A DNA stretch of 64,000 nt. Source: Treponema medium (GTDB taxonomy: Bacteria > Spirochaetota > Spirochaetia > Treponematales > Treponemataceae). Of the stretch, positions 54,674 to 62,689 are shown piece by piece. The stretch covers positions 2,418,001 through 2,482,000 of the forward strand of contig NZ_CP031393.1 of NCBI RefSeq assembly GCF_017161265.1, given 5' to 3'. The stretch's first letter is position 1. The number at the start of each line of letters is the position of its first letter. The notes beneath the pieces are model-generated. The model did not search any database. It was not told the DNA's origin and was given only the letters and a program-made list of their open reading frames with translations. Both the position numbers and the translations under genes were made by a program.

Positions 54674-54702
54674 TTGAAATGGCAGCATTCCTATGATATA
54701 AT
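54674..54702 (+). promoter_or_regulatory. Consensus-like sigma-70 promoter
   Basis: TTGAAA (54674-54679), exactly 17 bp, TATAAT (54697-54702), followed 71 bp later by the ATG at 54773. The rest of the 378-bp gap from 54395 is AT-rich and holds no gene I can see. Confidence 0.65.
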
Positions 54703-54772
54703 CTCATCAATTTATAAAAGAAATCGAACACGTCCGTTCAACGGATAGCTTACTGAGCAGCTTGGAGATAAA

Positions 54773-54952
54773 ATGAAAAGATCACTTTTAATCATAGCAC
54801 TTCTGTTCGCCTCATTCGCGGCATTTACTGACGACGGCGGCTCATACAAGCCGGAGGACTGGACTTACAGGAACATCTATGTCAAGGAGCCGAACGACAA
54901 AATCGCGCTGGAGCGAGAGCTTCTGGTTGTGGAGCATACGGCTATAAGATGA
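54773..54952 (+). pseudogene. Truncated secreted protein
   Basis: 59 codons: signal peptide MKRSLLIIALLFASFAAFT, then DDGGSYKPEDWTYRNIYVKE and NDKIALERELLVVEHTAIR before TGA. GGAG precedes the ATG and a consensus promoter lies upstream, so it may be expressed. The sequence looks like the start of a longer secreted treponemal protein cut off at ELLVVE; the last residues and the stop probably come from unrelated DNA. It lies 13 bp before a lipoprotein gene, which may now use its promoter. Confidence 0.6.
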
Positions 54953-54965
54953 GTGAGGTAGAAGC

Positions 54966-55595
54966 ATGGTAAAATATAAAACACTTATTTTCGTATTAAT
55001 GACTTGTTGGCTCTTATTAAATTCTTGTAATAAATCAAAAACAATAGCTCACAACGATACAAATATAATACGAGAAAATAGGTATGCTGCTACTACATTA
55101 TCAGCAGTTATAATAGGTTCCAGTATCTTAGAAATAAAAGATAAGAATGGACATTTGGTATTAAGATATTCTTGGGATGAAGCACAATCCCGATACCCGA
55201 ATGCAGATACAATTTATGATCTCGGATGGGATGATAGCAATAAAAATTATTGGTTTTGGTCTATAACCCCTACTCATATTTCATATATCGCAAAATATAA
55301 TGTCGATAAAAAAGAACTGTGCTATTTTGATGCTCCCGATGATATTTGCGGTTACAATGAATATTGTTTTGACACGAATAAAGCTATTTTAATTTATTCA
55401 AATTGGTTCAATCCTCAATCTCCGGAAGATGAAAAGGAAATATTGAGCTCGCAAATTATTTTAAAAAAATACAATGTTGAACAAAAAAAGATATCAATTA
55501 TTGAAACTAATATTGGAAATAAATATTCTCCGGTACTAGAAAATGGATTAATTAAATATCATGTTAGAGAAGAAGTAAAGATATTATCTGATTAA
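54966..55595 (+). CDS. Hypothetical lipoprotein
   Basis: 209 residues. A signal peptide ends at LLLNSCNKSK (Cys21), so it is lipidated. The mature sequence is beta-rich and Tyr/Trp/Asp-rich (YDLGWDDSNKNYWFWSITP; ELCYFDAPDDICGYNEYCFD; AILIYSNWF), resembling a half propeller, but no family is recognised. The gene is AT-rich with many AAT/ATA codons unlike the malE or che genes, which suggests different origin. It follows the truncated secreted gene and probably shares its promoter. Confidence 0.7.
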   Translation: MVKYKTLIFVLMTCWLLLNSCNKSKTIAHNDTNIIRENRYAATTLSAVIIGSSILEIKDKNGHLVLRYSWDEAQSRYPNADTIYDLGWDDSNKNYWFWSITPTHISYIAKYNVDKKELCYFDAPDDICGYNEYCFDTNKAILIYSNWFNPQSPEDEKEILSSQIILKKYNVEQKKISIIETNIGNKYSPVLENGLIKYHVREEVKILSD

Positions 55596-55860
55596 GAAAA
55601 GAATGCCTATCTCCGAAAGCGAGCGCTGTTTGCGTGTGGATAACTACCGCACCCGATAGTAACAAAGGATTGATGTAGGCATCTTCCATTGTACTGATAA
55701 GCCATATTCCCATTCCTGCCGTACCGGTATCGCCCATACCTGTATTCATATAATCGGCATGTCCCGTCATCCTGTCAATAAAATATCCTACAAAGCCTAT
55801 TACTGATATAAAAACAATAAATATCAAAAGATTTCTTTTTATTGTACGTGTATTCTCCAT
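55564..55860 (-). pseudogene. Truncated membrane protein (N-terminal part)
   Basis: From ATG 55860: MENTRTIKRNLLIFIVFISVIGFVGYFIDRMTG, with one clear helix and the start of a CPBP/CAAX-protease-like or similar membrane protein (MGIWLIS...PLLLS). After about 45 residues the frame passes into a hairpin (GGAAGATGCCTAC.../...ATAGGCATTC) and overlaps the end of the lipoprotein gene. The remainder of the gene is missing. Confidence 0.5.
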
Positions 55861-55995
55861 TAGATCATCTCCCATCTTAAAATAAACCTGCATTTATTTT
55901 CTATTGATTTCGGTTTGCATTCCATATACAGCAAGCGAAAGCTTTCTGAGGCAACAAGGGAGCTATCAGAGGACTTTTCTCATGCATCACGAGCC

Positions 55996-56100
55996 TTACA
56001 GCTCCACGACGATTTTCCCGTTTACCTTACCGCCGTCGCATGCTGCGCAGGCTTGGGCAATATCGCGGAACGCAAAGTGTGCACCGATAAGCGGCTGTAA
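55996..56100 (-). pseudogene. C-terminal remnant of a zinc-type alcohol dehydrogenase/quinone reductase
   Basis: About 34 codons with no start: LQPLIGAHFAFRDIAQACAA and CDGGKVNGKIVVEL. This is the usual MDR-family C-terminus (the xxGKxVxxL end). A palindromic element starts at the next base on the upstream side (56101), so the element appears to mark the break. Confidence 0.6.
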
Positions 56101-56222
56101 ATGATGCTCGAATCAACACCCTCGACGCAGAGCATCGGCCTACAGTGTTCCATGTTTCGCACTGTGTGTGCGATCAGGCACGGATGCCGGTGGTTCCAAA
56201 CAGAAACGATTTTTTTGCTTTG
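56101..56222 (+). repeat. Palindromic element between two gene fragments
   Basis: Begins AATCAACACCCTCGACGCAGAGC (56112 on), continues TTTCGCACTGTGTGTGCGATC, GGCACGGATGCCGGTGGTTCC and CAGAAACGA. The same order of blocks is found at 34061-34155. It joins a dehydrogenase remnant to a permease remnant, consistent with a role as recombination junction. Confidence 0.7.
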
Positions 56223-56225
56223 TAA

Positions 56226-56495
56226 GCGGTCGGAGGTGTTTGCGCCGCCTTGTTAACAAACGTTGTCGGATGGTTATCCGGAGTATTTATTCCGATCGAT
56301 TTAATAGGCGACACTTTCAAAACAATAACAAATATGTTGCCATTCTATCCTAGTGCTGAAGCGATAAGGGCAACCTCAAGCGACAACTTCGCTTATGACC
56401 TTTCTCATTTGGCTGTTGTAATAATCTATACGGCAGTTATCTTTGTTCTTGCTCTTATTGTCTTTCAACGGAAAATGAATGATGAGAAAGGATAA
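56226..56495 (+). pseudogene. C-terminal remnant of an ABC-2 permease
   Basis: About 89 codons without start: AVGGVCAALLTNVVGWLSGV, DTFKTITNMLPFYPSAEAIRA and a last helix HLAVVIIYTAVIFVLALIVF ending QRKMNDEKG. This pattern (FYPS...A, final helix, RKM) is the normal end of an ABC-2 permease. The rest of the gene is gone. From 56496 to 56590, unrecognised codons (EQDLIEMQKRGKSQADI) remain open in another frame; I see no gene. Confidence 0.6.
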
Positions 56496-56590
56496 AAATG
56501 CAGGAGAAGATATTGATTTAGAACAGGATCTCATTGAAATGCAAAAGCGCGGGAAAAGTCAGGCAGACATAACAGCGCCACGCTTTCATA

Positions 56591-58486
56591 TTAACGAGGT
56601 GTAACCTTTACCAATGTTGACAAATGCTCCTTGTTTTCCTGACGAGTTCTTTTTTTATAGCCCAATTTATCACATATATATTCAATTTTTTGAGCAAAAA
56701 TGTCTACACTCAATTTTGACATATAAAGATTATCGTCATCATCTCTAGAACTTGAATGCCATTGTTGTTCATCGTCTAAAGGATGTTCGGGGCGAAAATC
56801 GTAAATGTTAAATATTTTATGCTCAACTTGAGTTATCCATGCTGCGCCAACTTCCATCAATGCACCCCATGAACTTTTCGTATTATGACTTGTAACGAAA
56901 ATAACATAAATCTTTTGCGTAGAGTAACTATCAACAAAGAAATCACGCAAATAGCTGTATATCCCACTTTTTCCTACGTCGCCTTCTGGAATTCGTGATA
57001 CTTCATCATCACAGTTTGTATAAATTATATCTTCAGGCGGCACGTTGTTAAATACTAACATATTGTAAATAATATCCGCTAAATCCTTGTCTCGATATGT
57101 CTGACTAATTAGCAATTTCTTCTTTTGAGAATCAATAATGCTTTTAATCCCCATATCCGGGCTGTTGGCATTTATTTCATCAGAAAGGATTGCCTCTATT
57201 TCATCAGCTTGCTCTGTCCTAATACCTAAATGAGAAAAAATTTTTTGAGTTGCTTTCTTGGCGGTGTTTTTTCTGAAAGTATCTACCAACCTTTTAAATG
57301 AAGCTTCGTTTTGACGTTGCTGTTCTAGCTTTTTTTCTTCTTTTTTCTTTTTGCCAAAAGACACAAACAAATCTCGCATTTTCAAGATATCAGGCAATAA
57401 AGTTTTTCTAACATAATCTAGTACCGCCTGATAGCGAGGATCATCCGTTTTATATCCTTGACGATTGCTTAGAGCCATATCGGGTAACTCTGTCAGTTCA
57501 AAAATATCAACATGAAGTTGACCTACGACATAGACTTCATTCAATTTGTTTTGTCCAACAACAGGAAGTATATTAAATTCGCCCATTTTTTGGTTGGCAT
57601 ACAGAGAAATAAAATTATCAGGAAAATCCGTTAACTCTACTTTTCTGCCGCGAGTCGATGTATAAGTTCCTATCCATCCTTTGATTTCGACGTTATATGT
57701 ATGTTCAACACCAGATTTGTCATCCATACTAATAGGCATTGTTACTAAAGGTTTATTTTTGCGGAGTTCTGCTATTTGATTTCCATATGGAGTCTGGAAA
57801 AAAGCATTAAGATATGTGAACACATCCCCTAAAGTAATTAGAGTAGAGAGTTCTGAAATCATTTCCTTATCAAAGCTCTCAATGGTTTCCTCTTCCGTTC
57901 CCCGAATCAGGTGAATTTTAAATTTCTCATTTATTAACGGGAATATCCTAAGTAAATTCCGTTTAATTGCCTTTAATGTACTATGAAGTTTGTACTGCGG
58001 ATTCTGCATAACGACAGAAGTACCGTTGCCAGATACTCTTTCGAAAGAAATTTGCTCGTCAGTGAGCGGGGCAAGTAAATTATTATCGTTTATATGACGA
58101 GATAATACAAACCCTGATTTTTCGCCATCTGAAACCGTCTTTATAAGAACATTCTCAGAAACCGATAGGGCAGCTAGTTTTCCCACGCCTTTACGCCCCA
58201 TTTTCTTCCGTTTCATAGGGGTTAGAGATTCGGCATCGGTATTTCTAGAAACTGCGGCAACATTGAGGTATTTCTGGATATCGCCGTTAGCATATGACAT
58301 TCCTTTGCCGTCATCTTCAACGGTAATATCATCCTTGTTAGCAATGATATATACATTGTGAGCATCTGCATCGTAGGCATTAGCAATTAATTCAGCTAGC
58401 ACATAATAAATGTTTGTATACAGGCTTGGACCTAATAATTCCAAAATACGGGGATCAATATTAAGTTTGTATTCTTTCTCTTTCAT
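56591..58486 (-). CDS. GHKL (MORC/MutL-like) ATPase fused to a TIR-like domain
   Basis: 631 residues from ATG 58486 (an ATG nine codons earlier lacks a ribosome site). The N-terminus is a GHKL ATPase: N box ELIANAYDADA (Glu32, Asn36), G1 VEDDGKGM and G2 GRKGVGKLA. A coiled, Lys/Glu-rich segment near 375-400 follows. Residues about 455-600 resemble a TIR domain (KKLLISQTYRDKDLADIIY; DIIYT; FVTSHNTKSSWGALMEVGAAW), with Glu545 at the position of the TIR catalytic glutamate. GHKL ATPases of the MutL/MORC type are known in restriction-modification operons; the TIR tail suggests NAD+ cleavage or oligomer signalling on invasion, which is inference. It is the last gene of the island and overlaps the methyltransferase stop. 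Confidence 0.82.
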   Translation of the reverse strand: MKEKEYKLNIDPRILELLGPSLYTNIYYVLAELIANAYDADAHNVYIIANKDDITVEDDGKGMSYANGDIQKYLNVAAVSRNTDAESLTPMKRKKMGRKGVGKLAALSVSENVLIKTVSDGEKSGFVLSRHINDNNLLAPLTDEQISFERVSGNGTSVVMQNPQYKLHSTLKAIKRNLLRIFPLINEKFKIHLIRGTEEETIESFDKEMISELSTLITLGDVFTYLNAFFQTPYGNQIAELRKNKPLVTMPISMDDKSGVEHTYNVEIKGWIGTYTSTRGRKVELTDFPDNFISLYANQKMGEFNILPVVGQNKLNEVYVVGQLHVDIFELTELPDMALSNRQGYKTDDPRYQAVLDYVRKTLLPDILKMRDLFVSFGKKKKEEKKLEQQRQNEASFKRLVDTFRKNTAKKATQKIFSHLGIRTEQADEIEAILSDEINANSPDMGIKSIIDSQKKKLLISQTYRDKDLADIIYNMLVFNNVPPEDIIYTNCDDEVSRIPEGDVGKSGIYSYLRDFFVDSYSTQKIYVIFVTSHNTKSSWGALMEVGAAWITQVEHKIFNIYDFRPEHPLDDEQQWHSSSRDDDDNLYMSKLSVDIFAQKIEYICDKLGYKKRTRQENKEHLSTLVKVTPR

Positions 58487-59540
58487 TTGCAATCGTCGCT
58501 TCCTTTTGTCCATTTTTAGGTAAACTTCTAATTATACTTTCTCCAATCACTTCGCCCAAACGAGGCGGAACAGCATTTCCTATATGGCGTGCTATTTTCC
58601 TTATCGAAACTTCAACATCGCTAGGCGAAAATTGATAATCAGGAGGAAAAGACTGTAAAATAGCGCCTTCCCGTAAAGTAATCGCCCTGTCCTGTTCTGG
58701 ATGTCCGAAACGCCCGGTTCCATAACCGATAAATTGTGTGGTGATAGTAGGAGACAAATCATCCCACTTCATTCTACCATATACTGATGCATAAGTTTTT
58801 CCACCTTCTTTTTTATGGCAGTTTAATACTAAACGTTCAGGCCAATCGCGCCATGTACCGCCGGGAACGGAATGTTGTATTCGTTCCAAATTAAGAGGAG
58901 AGAGTGCTGGCGAAATATGAAGTCTATCGTTTTCATTTGCCTCCCCAGCGGAAATTCTCGGTAAGCTACCAATAGCGTCCCTGACTGTCAGATGTTTTTG
59001 ATGCGTTGCATCAATAAGTTTTATTTTTTTGCGACACGACGCAAGTAAAATCAACCTTTTTCTCCGTTGCGGTACGCCATAATTTGCGACATTTACAACT
59101 TGATAATTTACAATATAATTCAAGCCTTCTAACGTGGAAACAAAATCTTTAAAAACTTTTTCCGTTTCTAATTCTGGCACATTCTCCATTGATACTATGC
59201 GGGGACGAGTTTCTTCCACCAACCGCCCAAATTGGTATAGTAATTTCCAGTCTTTATGTTTAGAACGGTTTTGTTTATCTTTTTGGTGGCTTGAAAAAGG
59301 TTGACATGGTGCACATCCGACAAGTATTTTAACGTCAGCACCTCGCAAAAGGGCGCGTATTTCTTTTCCTGTGACATTTTCAACGCTTTTATGAATAAAT
59401 GTGCAATTGTTGTTGTGAGTATAAGCGTATTCGCAAGAATCATCAATATCAATTCCTGCTACAACTGGAATTCCCGCTTTTTGCAAACCATAGGTAAGCC
59501 CACCTACGCCGCAAAATAAATCAACAGCTTTAATTGTCAT
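58461..59540 (-). CDS. DNA cytosine-5 methyltransferase (second)
   Basis: 359 residues from ATG 59540 (GGAAGGA upstream; forms ATGA with the vsr stop). Motif I VDLFCGVGGLTYGL, motif IV GCAPCQPFSS with catalytic Cys79, motif VI SMENVPEL, motif VIII QRRKRLILLA, and motif X GNAVPPRLGEVIG are in order. The target-recognition region lies about 210-300. It transfers a methyl group from SAM to C5 of cytosine in a specific site, protecting host DNA. A second, different methyltransferase is encoded in the same operon; two enzymes are used when the site is asymmetric, each for one strand, which is inference here. Confidence 0.93.
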   Translation of the reverse strand: MTIKAVDLFCGVGGLTYGLQKAGIPVVAGIDIDDSCEYAYTHNNNCTFIHKSVENVTGKEIRALLRGADVKILVGCAPCQPFSSHQKDKQNRSKHKDWKLLYQFGRLVEETRPRIVSMENVPELETEKVFKDFVSTLEGLNYIVNYQVVNVANYGVPQRRKRLILLASCRKKIKLIDATHQKHLTVRDAIGSLPRISAGEANENDRLHISPALSPLNLERIQHSVPGGTWRDWPERLVLNCHKKEGGKTYASVYGRMKWDDLSPTITTQFIGYGTGRFGHPEQDRAITLREGAILQSFPPDYQFSPSDVEVSIRKIARHIGNAVPPRLGEVIGESIIRSLPKNGQKEATIANERERIQT

Positions 59541-59971
59541 CGTTGTGTCCTTCCAGAAGAACGACTCAATATTGACTGAATTTTTTCGACTAATATAGTT
59601 TCGTTTCTCTTTTTTAATTCGCATTCCCAAATACGCAGAACTTTCCATCCGCGTACCTCAAACAAGGCAGTCACATCTTTATCGTGCTTCATATTAAGTT
59701 CGCGTTTCTTTTGCCAGTATTCATGGTTTTCTGCCGGGCGTGTATTTCGACAATCATGACCATGCCAAAAACAACCGTCTACGAATACTGCAACTTTTTC
59801 TTTTAGAAACACAAAATCGGGATGTCCTTTGACTGAATAATTGCGCTTCCATCCAATAATACCATTCTGTTTAAATATGTCTATCAATCGCAGTTCTGTT
59901 GATTTGTTCTTTTTTGATTTAACTTTTCGCATGATTTCAGAGCGTTTTTCATTATTAAAAATATCCGCCAT
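59537..59971 (-). CDS. vsr: Very short patch repair endonuclease Vsr
   Basis: 144 residues. Family blocks are present: MRKVKSKKNKSTELRL, GWKRNYSVKGHPDFVF (catalytic Asp in PDFVF), KVAVFVDGCFWHGHDC (metal/His region), and WEKKRELNMKHDKDV-like NHEYWQKKRELN, then RGWKVLRIWECEL. It nicks next to T in T:G mismatches formed by deamination of 5-methylcytosine, preventing mutations caused by the nearby Dcm-type enzymes. Its stop overlaps the start of the second methyltransferase (ATGA). The start is 6 bp after the endonuclease stop. Confidence 0.95.
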   Translation of the reverse strand: MADIFNNEKRSEIMRKVKSKKNKSTELRLIDIFKQNGIIGWKRNYSVKGHPDFVFLKEKVAVFVDGCFWHGHDCRNTRPAENHEYWQKKRELNMKHDKDVTALFEVRGWKVLRIWECELKKRNETILVEKIQSILSRSSGRTQR

Positions 59972-59977
59972 GATAAA

Positions 59978-60913
59978 TCATCTCGCCTCAAACTCAATGC
60001 GAAGGCTCGGATCAGTTTCAGTCTGAAGAACAATTTTATTATAACGACCAATAATATCTGAAAGCGTAGAATTTCTTTTGCTTTCATCAAAAAAGCTATG
60101 CTCATATACATTAGACGACAGGAATTGCTGAATATCCCAAACCTCAACACGCCCGGCAAGCCCCGCATCTTCCGCAAGATTTAATGCTGTATGTACACGC
60201 TCAAAGATTGTAATGATGACAGGATGGCATCCGCTACGCAAGTTCGCCTTGCATTTTTCAATCAGCAAAGCGCCGGGCATTGTTGTACAATGGATAATGG
60301 TGTTGTTTATAACAAAATCGCCGCTTCGTTCAGTCGGTGCGTCCGCAACGGAAACGCCATGAATCTCAAATGCATTTTCAGGCATAATAAGACATAATTT
60401 CGCAGCTACTAAGTGCTGTAAAACCGTCCCTAAATACTGCGTTCCCAGATTTTGTTTCTGACGTTTCTTAGCCTGTTCAAATAGTTCGTCTAAATTTGCT
60501 CCAATAGTTTTGGAAGTGTCGGCGGTCAAAACAAACGGCTGATTTCTGAAATATTCTCTAACTTGTTCCGCCCAAAATTCTTCCACGATTGAAAAATCAA
60601 CTGTTTCTTCTTCATTCCATGTGTTTAGAAAATCAACGTACTTTATCATTAACCCCATACTTCCGCGACTCGTGCGCCCACCTTCTGCGGATAATTGTTG
60701 AGTAATGCCATGCGCTTTTAATATTTTTTTGAGATTACCACCGCCAAGGCCAGCGACCTGCCCCTTGCTGCTTGTTTGAAAATCGTCTGGATTTAAGGGA
60801 AAATCCTTGTTCTGAACAAGTCGAGTAAATTGAACTACTAACGATAGCGGTCCTTTCGTATAGATATTATTTTCTTCTTGAAATATCTTTAACTTTTCTT
60901 GTGCACTAATCAT
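59978..60913 (-). CDS. Putative restriction endonuclease (DUF4928-like)
   Basis: 311 residues from ATG 60913 (overlaps the first methyltransferase stop by 8 bp). The N-terminal half (EKLKIFQEENNIYTKGPLSLVVQFTRLVQN; GGRTSRGSMGLMIKYVDFLN) is helical. The C-terminal half carries a possible nuclease core: GDFVINNTIIHCTT (Asp and following strand) after NAFEIHGVSVADAPTERSG, then RSGCHPVIITIFERVHTAL and VEVWDIQQFLSSNVYEH. This matches my memory of the DUF4928 family found beside cytosine methyltransferases. Given its location between two methyltransferases and Vsr, it is probably the restriction enzyme; the cut site is unknown. Confidence 0.65.
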   Translation of the reverse strand: MISAQEKLKIFQEENNIYTKGPLSLVVQFTRLVQNKDFPLNPDDFQTSSKGQVAGLGGGNLKKILKAHGITQQLSAEGGRTSRGSMGLMIKYVDFLNTWNEEETVDFSIVEEFWAEQVREYFRNQPFVLTADTSKTIGANLDELFEQAKKRQKQNLGTQYLGTVLQHLVAAKLCLIMPENAFEIHGVSVADAPTERSGDFVINNTIIHCTTMPGALLIEKCKANLRSGCHPVIITIFERVHTALNLAEDAGLAGRVEVWDIQQFLSSNVYEHSFFDESKRNSTLSDIIGRYNKIVLQTETDPSLRIEFEAR

Positions 60914-62009
60914 CGTATTCGTATACGGCCTCCGCAAGTTTTGTTAAAAATTTTTCTCCTATGAATTGAGCTACCGGCATTGCGACAGCATCGCCCATCG
61001 CTTTATAACCATCGTTGTAACTGCCGGGGAGAACAAAACTATCCGGCGCTCCCATCAATCGAGCGGCTTCACGAACAGTTAATAGGCGAGCATGAATTTC
61101 ATTATTTTTTTTCACAACTAAATACTGTTTGCTACTTCCGCCTTCCGGCGTTCGTAAACAACCGGCAATACCATCAAAGCGCAATTCTAGCTGCTGTTCT
61201 CCATTACGAGTTCGGCGATAGCCCGTAGCATAAACCGTGTCTTGCTCATTTAGCTTGATCCAGTGCCGTTCCGGAACAAGCGGCAAGACAGTATCTTTAT
61301 CAAATTCTGCTCCTTCTTCAATAATATCTTTTAATGTGCTGTGGCGATGCGGAGGTTTCTCGGCCTGCCACCAAATCCATCCGGGTAGAGACCGACCTAA
61401 ATCAGAGGCGGCTTTATTATGCAGCCAGCAAGAGGCATCTCCGGTTAAATACGCCGGGATTTCATATCCATGTTCCACGGCAATAACAAAAACCCTCTGT
61501 CTTGACTGCGGAACAAAGTGGGAAGCATTTAAAACGATAGCGCCACAGTCGTAACCTCGCTCCACAAGCGCCATATGAAGAACCCGATAATTATCGCCGC
61601 CATTTGTGGAAAGCAATCCGGTTACATTTTCCAAGGCCAATATTCGTGGTTTTTCTTCCATTTCATCCAAAACGCGTAGCCATTCCCACACCAATCCACT
61701 TCTGGATGCGTGAATACCGCCTAAAGAACCAGCCAAAGACAAATCCTGACACGGAAAACTGACCCAAGATAAATGAGCAAAAGGTAAATCCCTACCATTC
61801 ACATCTTTTATGTCGCCAAGTTCAAAATGTTCGCAACCAAAATTAGCTTCATATACAGCTGCTTTCTGTTCGCTAATGTCGTTAGCCCAAATTGGCGCAA
61901 ACATGCCTTTTAAGCCGTAGGCAACTAAACCGCTTCCGACAAAGAACTCATGCATTGTCCAAGGCGCGAAGGACAAGTCGATATTTTTATATAGAGTGCG
62001 TTGCAGCAA
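60906..62009 (-). CDS. DNA cytosine-5 methyltransferase (first)
   Basis: 367 residues if the TTG at 62009 (GAGG 7-8 nt upstream) is used; an ATG at 61955 (MHEFFVGSGL) is the alternative. Motif I EFFVGSGLVAYGLKG, motif IV SFPCQDLSLAG with catalytic Cys87, motif VI ALENVTGLLSTNGG, motif VIII SRQRVFVIAVE, and motif IX/X GDAVAMPVAQFIGE are in order. It differs clearly from the second methyltransferase and probably has its own specificity or methylates the other strand of the site. It overlaps the small HTH gene upstream and the endonuclease gene downstream, i.e. a tight operon. Confidence 0.9.
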   Translation of the reverse strand: MLQRTLYKNIDLSFAPWTMHEFFVGSGLVAYGLKGMFAPIWANDISEQKAAVYEANFGCEHFELGDIKDVNGRDLPFAHLSWVSFPCQDLSLAGSLGGIHASRSGLVWEWLRVLDEMEEKPRILALENVTGLLSTNGGDNYRVLHMALVERGYDCGAIVLNASHFVPQSRQRVFVIAVEHGYEIPAYLTGDASCWLHNKAASDLGRSLPGWIWWQAEKPPHRHSTLKDIIEEGAEFDKDTVLPLVPERHWIKLNEQDTVYATGYRRTRNGEQQLELRFDGIAGCLRTPEGGSSKQYLVVKKNNEIHARLLTVREAARLMGAPDSFVLPGSYNDGYKAMGDAVAMPVAQFIGEKFLTKLAEAVYEYDD

Positions 62010-62199
62010 ACTTTTTTCCTCTCATCTTATTTGAAGTTCGTTTGGTATTGGTTGGTTTTTGAGCATTTTCAGGAATAATCCAAATCCGGCTCATACGCAT
62101 AGTGCCGGCAATTCTGTTTTCTTTACAAAGAATTTGAACTTGGCGCGGCGTTACACCCCATTTTTCAGCAGCTTCCTGAACTGTTATATACCCATTCAC
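61987..62199 (-). CDS. Small HTH protein controlling the restriction operon
   Basis: 70 residues. YITVQEAAEKWGVTPRQVQILCKENRI is an excisionase/MerR-like helix-turn-helix; the tail (NKMRGKKF) is basic. GAGGGG lies 8 nt before ATG 62199. It is the first gene of the operon and overlaps the start of the first methyltransferase. A palindrome lies in the spacer of its promoter (62250-62263), so it is a candidate autoregulator like the C proteins of restriction-modification systems; this is inference. Confidence 0.7.
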   Translation of the reverse strand: MNGYITVQEAAEKWGVTPRQVQILCKENRIAGTMRMSRIWIIPENAQKPTNTKRTSNKMRGKKFAATHSI

Positions 62200-62243
62200 T
62201 TACGCCCCTCGAACCTGTATTTTAAATTTTGAAAACTGATATA

Positions 62244-62272
62244 ACTATATTCGTTTAAACGAAATAAAGCAA
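62244..62272 (-). promoter_or_regulatory. Promoter with palindromic operator in its spacer
   Basis: Minus strand TTGCTT (62267-62272), 17-bp spacer, TATAGT (62244-62249). The spacer contains the perfect 14-bp palindrome TTCGTTTAAACGAA (62250-62263). A protein bound there would block or modulate RNA polymerase at the restriction operon. Confidence 0.6.
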
Positions 62273-62291
62273 GAGCTTTCAAGACAATTTA

Positions 62292-62310
62292 CAGGGATTT
62301 CGCATTATAA
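62292..62310 (+). repeat. Solo MITE-type terminal repeat
   Basis: CAGGGATTTCGCATTATAA differs from the 19-bp MITE terminus at one base. No second end is visible nearby, so this is a remnant or a different element with the same ends. Confidence 0.5.
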
Positions 62311-62406
62311 AACCCGCAAGGCCCTTTCGAGGCAATCCTCCCGTTTGTCGCATAGGTGTTGCTTATGACAAAGCGGCATCTTCTTCGCTCCTATAATATC
62401 CGCACC

Positions 62407-62480
62407 TTATACTACCCAATCTTCAATTTTCAAGCCGTTTACTCTTGAAAATTCATTCGCATTATCATTAAAAAGCCACT
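62407..62480 (-). pseudogene. VapC toxin C-terminal remnant
   Basis: The frame reads EWLFNDNANEFSRVNGLKIEDWVV before TAA at 62407. NxxEFSRVxGLxxEDW is the usual end of PIN-domain VapC toxins. The PIN core with its catalytic acids is missing. Confidence 0.6.
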
Positions 62481-62689
62481 CGCGTTTCAAGTTTCGGCTG
62501 ATCAGGTCTCGTAAATGACGGGTCAGCAACAGAGCCAAATAGATCAGCCCAGCCCTCCGGATAATGAGGCTCTATTTTTTCCATGGTTTTGCTCACACCC
62601 CACTTTGAAAGCGACATATTTTCTGCATGAGCTTCGTTTTCAATTTTGAGAAGCTACTCTTGTGTAACATATAATGATAACTGCGGCAT
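62468..62689 (-). pseudogene. vapB: VapB-like antitoxin with premature stop
   Basis: From ATG 62689 (GAGGT upstream): MPQLSLYVTQE, TAG stop at codon 12 (62654-62656), then LLKIENEAHAENMSLSKWGVSKTMEKIEPHYPEGWADLFGS and on to VAF before TAA at 62468. The ribbon-helix-helix antitoxin family is clear. With the toxin remnant overlapping its end, this is a dead vapBC module beside the restriction island. Confidence 0.7.
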
